Assembly (NCBI GenBank): GCA_031264425.1
Contig: JAISDY010000101.1
Coordinates: forward strand, 1-10,363
Length of the DNA: 10,363 nt
Direction: 5' to 3'
Source of the DNA: Endomicrobium sp.
GTDB taxonomy: Bacteria > Elusimicrobiota > Endomicrobiia > Endomicrobiales > Endomicrobiaceae
The first letter of the stretch is position 1. Each line of letters opens with the position of its first letter. A program made the position numbers and the translations under genes. The notes under the pieces are model-generated. The model saw nothing but the letters and a program-made list of their open reading frames with translations, searched no databases and was not told the DNA's origin. This document shows positions 1-7,261 of this stretch, one piece after another.

Positions 1-1088
1 TCTATAAAAAAACCGACTAAAGCAAGAAAAGTAGCTATAATAAACCATGATGCTGATTCTGAATTAATAAAATGATACATTCCCCATACGCTGAAAATCG
101 TACAAACTAGATAAATTAAAGTTATTGGTGCGCCGCGTCCTTTAAAAAATTTATCAGCAAACCATCCGCATGAAATACCACCTATAATCCCAAACAAAGG
201 CATGCAGGTTAGCAGTCCGGCGGCTTGAACTTTAGGAATACCCTTCTCTATCATAAATATATGTCCCCAATCCAAAGCAACCAAACGAATAAAGTACACA
301 GATAGGGATGCAAATCCAATGTACCACACAAAAGGGTTTACGAAAACATATTTCTTCAGAATTCCCCAAGTTGAAAGTCCGATCTTTTGTTCTGGTTTCG
401 CGGTATTATCGTTGCGGTAAACCTCCACAGGAGGCAAACCGACAGAAGAAGGTTTGTCTTTTAGAATAAAGAGCATACTAATGCCGTATATTACACCGAG
501 TATGCCAGGGATATAGAAAATTGCCTGCCATGATCCCAAAAATAGAAAGAGAGGGGCTATTCCACCTATTAACGCTATGCCAACTGTTTTAGAAGAACTA
601 AATAACGCCCACTTGGAGGATCTTTCATTTGGCGAAAACCAATAGACTACTCCTTTTGCCGTAGGTGGGAAACCCATAGATTGTAAGCCTCCGTTTAGCC
701 CCCAAAAAAATGTAAGTAAAGGTATTGAAGAAATAAAACCAAAACAAAGACTAATTAGAGAAGATCCGATTAATCCAACCGCCATAAAAGATCTAATATT
801 GCATTTATCAGCAAGGATGCCGCTTATAAATTTGCCTATTCCGTAAGTTATGTACAGTGTTGTGCCAAGGATACCGTAGTCATATTTTGTCATTCCAGTT
901 GCATTCATTAAAGACGGTGCTGCGAATGTCAAATTTTTGCGCGTAAGGTAAAACAGCACATAACCTATATACATTCCGAGAAACATTCTAATGCGCCACA
1001 ATTTATACTGCTTTGCAATCTGTTCTTGCCCTACAATAGGCTTTGCATCTGGTAATGGACCCATCCAGTTTAAAAATTTTGATAACAT
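1..1088 (-). CDS. uhpC: Organophosphate:phosphate antiporter family transporter (UhpC/GlpT-like), 3' end outside window
   Basis: This is a major facilitator superfamily membrane protein of the organophosphate:phosphate antiporter family, whose members import sugar phosphates in exchange for inorganic phosphate. Reading the minus strand from 1088 gives 362 open codons to the window edge; the family usually has about 440-460. The order and spacing resemble E. coli UhpC: a WRxR segment near residue 31, GYxLFYLTRKN at residues 42-51, LYITYGIGKFISG at 78-90, and an RLVALDWG segment at 268-275. Arg50 and Arg268 match the two arginines known to bind phosphate in GlpT. Hydrophobic helices recur throughout. 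The family signature W-N-x2-H-N-x-G-G is not kept: residues 160-170 read WALFSSSKTVG. A strong AGGAG site lies 7 bases before the ATG, which fixes the start. The frame has no disruptions, unlike the neighbouring pab genes. The substrate (hexose phosphate, glycerol phosphate or another) and a transport rather than sensor role are inferred. Confidence 0.85.
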   Translation of the reverse strand, partial: MLSKFLNWMGPLPDAKPIVGQEQIAKQYKLWRIRMFLGMYIGYVLFYLTRKNLTFAAPSLMNATGMTKYDYGILGTTLYITYGIGKFISGILADKCNIRSFMAVGLIGSSLISLCFGFISSIPLLTFFWGLNGGLQSMGFPPTAKGVVYWFSPNERSSKWALFSSSKTVGIALIGGIAPLFLFLGSWQAIFYIPGILGVIYGISMLFILKDKPSSVGLPPVEVYRNDNTAKPEQKIGLSTWGILKKYVFVNPFVWYIGFASLSVYFIRLVALDWGHIFMIEKGIPKVQAAGLLTCMPLFGIIGGISCGWFADKFFKGRGAPITLIYLVCTIFSVWGMYHFINSESASWFIIATFLALVGFFI

Positions 1089-1095
1089 GAGCTTA

Positions 1096-1101
1096 CTCCT
1101 T
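1096..1101 (-). promoter_or_regulatory. Ribosome binding site of the UhpC-like gene
   Basis: AAGGAG on the minus strand, seven bases before the ATG at 1088-1086. It is the clearest Shine-Dalgarno sequence in the window and decides the start of the transporter. Confidence 0.8.
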
Positions 1102-1214
1102 CTTTTTTATTACAACTAAAAATTTTTAATGAAAAGGAAATGCATAATTTAAAGAGCTTTTGTCACAAATGTCTTATTTTGTCAAGCACCATCTTTGTAC
1201 TATTTTATAAATAT

Positions 1215-1243
1215 CTTATACTAAACTAAAATTTTGTTCGTAA
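1215..1243 (-). promoter_or_regulatory. Weak candidate promoter for the UhpC-like gene
   Basis: On the minus strand a TTACGA hexamer (1243-1238) is followed after 17 bases by TATAAG (1220-1215). It would give a leader of roughly 120 bases. The -10 matches the consensus at 5 of 6 positions but the -35 at only 3 of 6. The same 182-base gap also holds a perfect TTGACA (1185-1180) with no good -10 behind it, and two direct copies of TGACAAAA 19 bases apart (1165-1158 and 1184-1177). No hairpin terminator for the upstream pab genes is visible in the gap. Confidence 0.25.
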
Positions 1244-1271
1244 AATAATTGTGAAAATACGAAAGTTAAAA

Positions 1272-1839
1272 TTAAATATCCACAAAGTTTTTAAGCAGAA
1301 TCTTGCCGTCTATAGTTAAAATGGATTCTGGATGGAATTGAAAACCATACACATTAAAATCTTTGTGTTTTATTGCCATATTCACATTATCTTTAGTATT
1401 AGCGATAGAAATTAAAGGATTTGTTATTGTGTCGCGTTCAACTTCCAAAGAGTGGGTATCTTGTTGCTTGAAATCCTTGAGACATATTTTTAAACAGCTC
1501 GCAATTCTCATCAAAAAAGATCTCTAAAACTTTCCCATGCGTAGGATTTTTTGACATGCATATGGATGCGCCAAAAAATTGCGCTATGCATTGATGACCA
1601 AGACATACCCCGAGTATCTTTTTTGTTTTATGAAAACGCTTTATTACGTCTAAAGATATGCCAGCATTGGCGGGATTTCCTGGTCCGGGAGATATTATTA
1701 TTCTATCAAAATTAATATTTTCCAGCTCTTTAATGCTTATTTCATCGTTTTTAAAGACTTTGGGTTCTATTCCCATTTCTATTAGGCTTTGGACTATATT
1801 GTAAGTAAAGGAGTCGTAATTATCTATAATATCATACAA
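1272..1839 (-). pseudogene. pabA: Frameshifted pabA: glutamine amidotransferase subunit of aminodeoxychorismate (or anthranilate) synthase
   Basis: PabA/TrpG is a class I glutamine amidotransferase that supplies ammonia to PabB (or TrpE) for making aminodeoxychorismate from chorismate. The first frame (from 1839) starts DNYDSFTYN and carries PGPGNP at residues 51-56, the nucleophile motif GVCLGHQ with Cys79, and a conserved HGK. It then runs to FQATRY and ends at a TGA around 1438. The second frame resumes with HSLEVERDTI and holds the catalytic HPES motif, ending at TAA 1272. The join lies in a run of three C on the minus strand (plus-strand GGG 1453-1455); removing one base restores ATRYHSLEVE, the family pattern. 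All catalytic residues survive but on two frames. The reading-frame start is TTG at 1839, overlapping the end of the upstream fusion by 8 bases; it puts IDNYD at the family's usual distance from the start. TrpG is possible, but the pabB-pabC neighbour favours PabA. Confidence 0.85.
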
Positions 1840-3463
1840 GCTCTACTTTTTGTATCCCTCGGACCGAATTTATGCAATAAATGCTTTTGGCTTTGATTAA
1901 ATCGTCTTTTTTTAAAATTTTCTCTTTACACTTACCCATATCCAAAAGATGTTGACGTAGAATGCCATTTAAAAGCCCGCATTTTATTGGGGGCGTATAT
2001 AGATCGTGATTAATTGCAAGCAAAATGTTTGTTCTGGTTCCTTCGGTCAACTCGCCCTTTTTATTGAAAAATATTTCATCATAATATTTGTTATAGTTTG
2101 TGTTATAGTAAGGTCTGCAAGTTGTTTTATGATATAAGAATTCTTCGCTGTTGTCAACTATGATAGAAGAAATTTTTATTTTGTTTATTTTAGTTTCTTG
2201 AACTCTTTTATATTCAATTGATATTTTGCCTACTTTGTCTAAAAGAAGCCTTGCGATTCCGTCATTTGCGGTATTAATTTTAATTTTTTCCTTGTCAAAA
2301 GCAAATCCGAAATGTTTAGCTGAATTCCTCATTCTTTCAAGATGTTCTTCCAAAAATAGAACTTTATTATTTTCAATCTTCATTGTTTCAATAATTTTAA
2401 AATCAGAGTTTAAAAATTTAGATTTTGTTTTAACTTCCAGCCATTCATCTTGAGCAATTGAATCCCAGACTATGGCTCCTCCCGCTCTGTATCTGAAGTT
2501 CTTGTCAAAAATTGATTTTTGAAGAATTCTTATAGGTACGCTGAATTCGTAAATTTCAGGAGTTATGAAGCCTATTGCTCCGCAATATATGCCACGGTTC
2601 CCTTTTTCTATTGCATTTATAATGTTCATGGTGCTTATTTTTGGCGCACCTGTCACGGATCCGCAAGGAAATAACGCTTCAAGCATATCAAATAAAGAAA
2701 TATTGTCTTTTAATCCGCTTCTATCCGCGAAGTCATTTGATGAAGAGTAGGATGTGTTTCAATATCAAAGAGACCAGTTACTTTAATGCTTCCGGGTTTT
2801 GCTATTTTACCTAAGTCATTTCTTAATAGATCAACTATCATTATGTTTTCAGCGCGATTTTTTATATCATTCTTAAGGAAATTAATATTTTTAGCATCTT
2901 CATCCTCGTTTTTTCCGCGTTTAATAGTGCCTTTCATAGGTTTTGTAATTATATGGTTGTTTTTAACGGCAAAAAACAATTCTGGGGAAAATGATAACAA
3001 AGTGTCAAACTTGTTTTTTATAAATGCCGAATAGGGCGTACTTTGCTTTTGCAGTAGGTATTGGTAAAGTTCAAATTCATTCCCGTCAAACTCCACATTG
3101 AAGTCAAAGGTGTAGTTGACTTCATAAGTGTTGCCCGCTTCTATCTCGTATTTTATTTTTTTATATTTCTTAAGTATTTGTCAAAAGTTATTGTCGGCAA
3201 AAGTTTTAATTCAAAAATATTTTTAATTTCACGATCAAAAAGTTTATAATCTTTAAAGATTTCAAAATATAAAAGCGGTAATTTGCTGTTTATATTTTTG
3301 CCAAAAAATATGTCTTTAGCTTCATATCGTATATATCCTAGAAGATAATAATTTTGTTTATATTTTTCAATCTTTTTTAGAGCGTGTCAATAAACTCGGG
3401 CATGATAAAGGCGTAAATCTTTGCTATTGGGTTTGAGAAAAGAAAGTCGTTGTATATGGGCAT
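1832..3463 (-). pseudogene. pabB: Triply frameshifted pabB-pabC fusion: aminodeoxychorismate synthase component I / aminodeoxychorismate lyase
   Basis: PabB converts chorismate plus ammonia to aminodeoxychorismate, and PabC splits it to p-aminobenzoate and pyruvate for folate synthesis. The likely start is ATG 3463-3461. The first piece reads YNDFLFSNP and ends at a TAA near 3379. The second runs from KKIEKYKQNYYLLGYIRYEA to a TAA just after an A7 run (3162-3156). The third has GNTYEVNYTF, KPMKGT, ENIMIVDLLRNDLG and ETHPTLHQMTS, ending at TAA 2712-2710. The fourth has LFPCGSVTGAPK, YCGAIGFI and RAGGAIVWDS, then a PabC-like class IV aminotransferase fold with HKTTCRPYY, ELTEGTRTN, CGLLNGILR and INSVRG, ending at TGA 1834. 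The breaks fall near 3384-3379, in 3162-3156 (one A short) and near 2731-2728. Nominal length is about 543 codons, close to known PabBC fusions. Each break has a stop soon after it, so no full product is expected. Confidence 0.88.
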
Positions 3464-3503
3464 CTTAAGCGTAAGTTTAATTTTAAAAGTCTTAGATTTG
3501 ACA

Positions 3504-3532
3504 AATATAAATTCAAATACAAAGCCAATGAA
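3504..3532 (-). promoter_or_regulatory. Weak candidate promoter for the pab genes
   Basis: On the minus strand TTCATT (3532-3527), a 17-base spacer and TATATT (3509-3504) would start a transcript about 35 bases before the pabBC ATG. The -10 is 5 of 6 to consensus, the -35 only 3 of 6. No good Shine-Dalgarno precedes that ATG, so expression signals may have decayed too. Confidence 0.25.
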
Positions 3533-3545
3533 TTATTTTGTATAA

Positions 3546-3554
3546 TGCTATAAT
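3546..3554 (+). promoter_or_regulatory. Extended -10 promoter of the rightward gene cluster
   Basis: TGCTATAAT is an exact match to the extended -10 form TGnTATAAT, which can work without a good -35. A second TATAAT lies just upstream at 3541-3546. Transcription would start near 3560, leaving a leader of about 20 bases before the phoH start. It drives a pseudogene first and may also feed the intact genes behind it, for which I see no separate strong promoter until recA. Confidence 0.5.
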
Positions 3555-3578
3555 ACCAAAAAAATAAGGGAGATGCGA

Positions 3579-4885
3579 ATGAAAACATTTGTTTTAGACA
3601 CCAATGTTTTACTGCATGATCCGGACTCAATTTTTTCTTTCCAAGATAACAAAGTTGTAATTCCAATGACTGTTGTTGAAGAGTTGGACTCCTTTAAGAA
3701 ATCTAACGATGAAAGAGGCAGAAGCGCTCGTCTTATTTCAAGAAAACTTGACGCTTTAAGATCAAAAGGAAAACTTTCTGACGGCGTACCTACAAAAAGC
3801 GGCGGAGTTATTAAGATTGAAATGAACCGCCATGAAGTTGAGTTGCCCGTTGGCTTTGTGGAGCAAAAATCGGACAACCAGATATTGTCAATTGCTTTAG
3901 GTCTTAAACAGAAAGGCGAGAAAGTAATATTTATAACAAAAGACATAAATTTAAGAATTAAGTCTGAAATTTTAAATATAGATACTCAAGATTACGAAAA
4001 ATCTAAAGTTAAAATTGACGAGTTGTACGCAGGCTGGAGAGAAATACCCGTATCTGCCGGGAAAATTGATCAGTTTTATAAAGATGAAAAATTGGTTTTA
4101 AAGCAGGGTTTTTATCCAAACGAATTTATAATACTAAAAGACGAAGCCGGCAGTTCTAAAAGCGCTTTGACTAAATATTCCGGCAGAAAAAAAGCTTTGA
4201 CGCCAATTTTTCATCAAAACGCAATGCCTTGGGGGCTAAAACCCCTAAATATTGAACAGAAATTTGGGATAGAAGTTCTTTTGTGCAACGATATTAACTT
4301 GGTAACGCTTATAGTCCTTCCCGGAGCCGGGAAAACTCTTCTTGCTTTAGCGTGCGGTTTGCAAAAAACTGTGGAAGAAAGATACTTCAGAAAGCTTTAT
4401 ATAGCAAGACCTATAATTCCCATGGGACGCGATATTGGATTTTTGCCCGGCACTAAAGAGGAAAAGCTCGGCGCTTGGATGGGAGCCATAAACGACAATT
4501 TTGAATTTTTAATGGATAAAGGACACAATAATGGTTTGAAAGCTGAAGAAAGGATAGATTATCTTTTTGAATCGGGGGTCAGATAGAGGTTGATTCTTTG
4601 ACATATATAAGGGGACGCTCTCTTCCACAGCACTATATTATTATTGACGATGCTCAGAATTTGACTCCTCACGAGATAAAAACTATAACATCAAGAGCCG
4701 GAAACGGCACAAAAATAGTTTTGACTGGCGATCCCTATCAGATTGACAACCCATATCTTGACGCCTCTTCAAACGGTCTTACGTATTTAGTTGAAAGATT
4801 TAAAGGATAGGAGATATTCGGTCACGTAACGTTTTCAAAGAGCGAAAGAAGCGCTCTTGCCGCGTTGGCGTCCGAACTGCTTTAA
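3579..4885 (+). pseudogene. phoH: Decayed PIN-PhoH family ATPase/ribonuclease (PhoH2-like)
   Basis: Intact relatives join an N-terminal PIN ribonuclease domain to a C-terminal PhoH ATPase and are linked to RNA unwinding and cleavage. The start is taken as ATG 3579 rather than 3573, because AAGGGAG at 3566-3572 is six bases upstream and the protein then opens MKTFVLDTNVLLHDP as in the family. PIN residues include Asp7, VVEELD and an ERGRSARLISRKLD segment. Three lesions are visible. (1) A frameshift at the G5 run 4574-4578 leads to TAG 4584-4586, while the family sequence resumes as [16 protein letters not shown]. (2) A TAG at 4808-4810 stands where relatives have Gln (ERFKGQEIFGHV); reading through gives EIFGHVTFSKSERS to TAA 4883-4885. 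(3) The P-loop at residues 246-253 is VLPGAGKT, lacking the first glycine of GxxxxGKT, and Walker B reads IIDDAQ instead of the usual IIDEAQ. Nominal length is 435 codons, matching full-length relatives. The stop overlaps the next start (TAATG). Confidence 0.88.
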
Positions 4886-5790
4886 TGAATAGCGATATAA
4901 ATAACTCTTATATAGATATGCATATACACACGTCTTGTTCAGACGGCGTTTTTAGTCCAAAAGAAGCGGTTGAGTATGCTTTAAATATGAAGTTGGCTGC
5001 AATAAGCATAACAGACCACGATTCTGTAGATGGTATAGACGAGGCTTTGAATTGCTCTTTACAAAGCGACATTGAGGTTATTCCCGGTATTGAGTTGTCT
5101 TCAGAAGTTGAGTCGGAGTCTGGGAAAAGTGAAATACATATATTGGGGTATTACATAGACTATAAGTCGGAATATTTGAAAGAATCACTAGATATTTTTA
5201 AGAGAGCAAGATATGATAGGGCTGTAAAAATATTTGAAAGGCTTAAGAAAAATGGCGTTGAACTAAAAAATGCTGACTTTATTAACAATGCTGGCAACAA
5301 AGCTATAGGACGGTTACACTTTGCAAAAGCCTTAATTGAAGAGAAATTTGTAAGCAGCGTTCAAGAAGCTTTTCAAAAGTACTTATCAAAAGATAAACCA
5401 GCCTATGTTCCCAAGTATTCAATCTCCGTAAAAGAGGCGATAAAACTTGTTCTGGATTCTGGCGGTATCCCGGTTATGGCTCACCCCTATTATGCGCATT
5501 ACACAGATATTAATTTGTTTAAATCTTTAATTGATTGCGGTCTTATGGGAATAGAGGCTTGGCATATAAAGCATTCTGAAAGCGTCGTAAAGAGATTTAC
5601 TGATATAGCTAAGAAGTTTAATCTTCTTGTAACGGGCGGCTCTGATTGCCATGGACCATACAAGAAAGAAAGCCCGCTTATGGGAAAGGTAAAAGTTCCT
5701 TACTCTGTGTTGATAAGTTTAAAAAAAAACAAGAAAGTTTCTTTACAAAGATTGATTTATGGAATATATAAACAAAACGGTTTTTCTTAA
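4885..5790 (+). CDS. PHP-domain metal-dependent phosphoesterase (TrpH/YciV type)
   Basis: This family hydrolyses phosphoesters with a metal cluster; the E. coli relative YciV (RNase AM) acts on nucleotides and short RNA ends. The 301-residue product carries the full PHP residue set: DMHIH (His13, His15) with Asp20, ITDHD (Asp44, His45), PGIELSSE (Glu70), EIHILGY (His85), VMAHPYY (His200) and GSDCHG (Asp254, His256). So the active site looks intact. No signal peptide or membrane segment is seen; it should be cytoplasmic. The ATG shares one base with the stop of the phoH pseudogene and has no clear Shine-Dalgarno, which suggests it once relied on ribosomes finishing phoH. The C-terminal tail after an A9 run at 5721-5729 overlaps the next gene by 32 bases; with one A fewer the frame would instead end at a TGA four bases before the next ATG. 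The exact substrate is not inferable from sequence. Confidence 0.87.
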   Translation: MNSDINNSYIDMHIHTSCSDGVFSPKEAVEYALNMKLAAISITDHDSVDGIDEALNCSLQSDIEVIPGIELSSEVESESGKSEIHILGYYIDYKSEYLKESLDIFKRARYDRAVKIFERLKKNGVELKNADFINNAGNKAIGRLHFAKALIEEKFVSSVQEAFQKYLSKDKPAYVPKYSISVKEAIKLVLDSGGIPVMAHPYYAHYTDINLFKSLIDCGLMGIEAWHIKHSESVVKRFTDIAKKFNLLVTGGSDCHGPYKKESPLMGKVKVPYSVLISLKKNKKVSLQRLIYGIYKQNGFS

Positions 5791-7210
5791 TTATTTAAAC
5801 TGCCCCACTTTAGGTTGGAAGACAAAAAAAGATATGCTTCCAAAACTTTCAGGGCTTAATAATGAGCTTTTAGCTTTAGAAGGAAGAAATATACATAGAG
5901 AGGCATTAAAACTATTTCCGGACGCTGTGAGTGGGATGAAACTTAAACTGGAAAATCCTAACGCTTCTTGCAAAGATTTGATCGCGGGCTTAGAAATAAA
6001 TAAATCTGTTTACGCTATGTCTTTTACTACAGACAGTTTCTATGTAAAACCTGACATATTGAAGAAACTAGAAGATAATTCTTGGCATTTGTTTGAAGTT
6101 AAATCAGGAAGCAGATATAAAATTAAATATACAAACAATATTTCTTTTAACGTGATGGGTTTGTCTAAACTCGGCATAAGAATAAGCAAGACAAGCACAT
6201 TGTATTTATCTAACGACTATCGTATTGGAATGGATTCCTCTAAGCTATTTACCGAAGTTGACTGTTCCGAAAAGGTTGAAATAAAATCTCAGGAGTTTTT
6301 AAGCATTGCGGATAAAGCTACTAAAGATTTGCAGTCAGAAATTATGCCGCCGCCTGTCTTAAAAAGGCACTGCAAAAATTGTCCCATATTTGACGTTTGT
6401 ATGGGGAAAGATGCAAAAAGACATATATTTGATTTGCCGAGACTGTCTATAGTTCAGGTGGATCAGCTGATAGCAATGGGTGCAGACACAATTGATAAGG
6501 TTCCGGATGATTTTGAACTCACTGAGAGGCAGAAGATAGTTAAAAATTGCGTTTTGACGGATACAAGGTATGTTTCTAATGATTTAAAGGCTGAGTTGGA
6601 AAATATAAAGCAACCTTTTTATTACCTTGATTTTGAGTCCGTGACAACAATAATACCTTTGTATCCAAACATATTTCCTCATACTCAAATTTTAACGCAG
6701 TTTTCTTTAGATAAAGCGGACGAATCCGGAAATATTTTGAAGCATTATGAATATATCGCCGACCAAAAAAGGGACTGCCGTAAAGATATTGCCGAAAAGT
6801 TAATAGAGTATTTAGATAAAGAAGGAAGCATAATAACTTACGCAAACGCCGAGCGTATAATAATCTCTAAACTGGCTTTGCTTTTTCCTGAATTATCTGA
6901 AAAACTTAACAAAATAATTGAAAGAATTGTTGACTTGGAATTGATAATCAGAAAAAATTATTACGACGTAAACTTTCACGGCAGAACATCCATAAAGAAA
7001 ATTCTTCCTGTTTTAATACCCGACATGAGCTATGATAGTTTGGATATTGGAGAAGGTGGCGATGCCTCGGCAGCGTTCGCATTTATGGCTTTGGGGTTAT
7101 ATGATGAGGTAAAGATAAAAGAAACTAAAGATAATTTACTTAAATATTGCGCTCAAGATACGCTTGCCATGATACGTATCCATCAGTTTTTAATAAATTC
7201 TACAAAATGA
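5759..7210 (+). CDS. DUF2779 protein: Cas4/AddB-like Fe-S PD-(D/E)xK nuclease fused to a DEDD-type exonuclease-like domain
   Basis: The 483-residue protein matches the pattern of DUF2779 family proteins, which have no settled function. The N-terminal half looks like a RecB/Cas4 nuclease: His46 in EGRNIHREA, Asp98, and the Glu112-Val-Lys114 core of PD-(D/E)xK. Cys15 in YLNCP together with Cys204, Cys207 and Cys213 (CX2CX5C) reproduces the four-cysteine iron-sulfur arrangement of Cas4 and AddB. The C-terminal half begins YYLDFES, with Asp289 and Glu291 in a DEDD exonuclease-like DxE motif, then ITYANAE, a conserved IKKILPVLIPDMSYDSL stretch, and YCAQDTLAM with Asp467. All motifs are intact. The start at 5759 gives the expected N-terminus (NKTVFLNYLNCP), although it lies inside the PHP gene's last codons, implying translational coupling. 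It ends 51 bases before recA, on the same strand. DNA processing in repair or defence is an inference from motifs and position. Confidence 0.8.
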   Translation: MEYINKTVFLNYLNCPTLGWKTKKDMLPKLSGLNNELLALEGRNIHREALKLFPDAVSGMKLKLENPNASCKDLIAGLEINKSVYAMSFTTDSFYVKPDILKKLEDNSWHLFEVKSGSRYKIKYTNNISFNVMGLSKLGIRISKTSTLYLSNDYRIGMDSSKLFTEVDCSEKVEIKSQEFLSIADKATKDLQSEIMPPPVLKRHCKNCPIFDVCMGKDAKRHIFDLPRLSIVQVDQLIAMGADTIDKVPDDFELTERQKIVKNCVLTDTRYVSNDLKAELENIKQPFYYLDFESVTTIIPLYPNIFPHTQILTQFSLDKADESGNILKHYEYIADQKRDCRKDIAEKLIEYLDKEGSIITYANAERIIISKLALLFPELSEKLNKIIERIVDLELIIRKNYYDVNFHGRTSIKKILPVLIPDMSYDSLDIGEGGDASAAFAFMALGLYDEVKIKETKDNLLKYCAQDTLAMIRIHQFLINSTK

Positions 7211-7230
7211 TAAAATACTTGCAATATGTT

Positions 7231-7236
7231 TATAAT
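7231..7236 (+). promoter_or_regulatory. Possible -10 element upstream of recA
   Basis: A perfect TATAAT lies 26 bases before the recA ATG in the short gap after the DUF2779 gene. No convincing -35 sits 16-18 bases upstream. The gap also has a G7 run at 7249-7255 that merges into the purine-rich GGGGAAGAG serving as the ribosome site. I see no SOS-type operator I would defend. Confidence 0.35.
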
Positions 7237-7261
7237 TGACGGCGATTAGGGGGGGAAGAGT

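Noticed and set aside
1158..1185. Two direct TGACAAAA copies (minus strand) in the transporter leader as an operator.
   Set aside because: Only two short AT-rich copies, no dyad symmetry and no regulator gene nearby; chance is a fair explanation.
1824..1839. An ATGA overlap (ATG 1835-1833 with the pabBC stop) that could be the original pabA start, followed by a second frameshift.
   Set aside because: The ATG frame stops after three codons, and restoring it needs an assumed one-base loss. The TTG at 1839 is in frame and places IDNYD at the normal family distance, so a second lesion is not needed.
2226..3249. Several plus-strand open frames across the pab region, and minus-strand frames across phoH, recA and the nucleotidyltransferase.
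   Set aside because: They lie opposite sequences with clear family motifs, have low-complexity composition and no ribosome sites; they are shadows.
1272..4885. All disruptions being assembly or sequencing errors.
   Set aside because: Several lie in homopolymers, so this remains possible for single sites. However, the nonsense codon and P-loop changes in phoH, and clustering in two loci beside several clean genes, fit true decay better.
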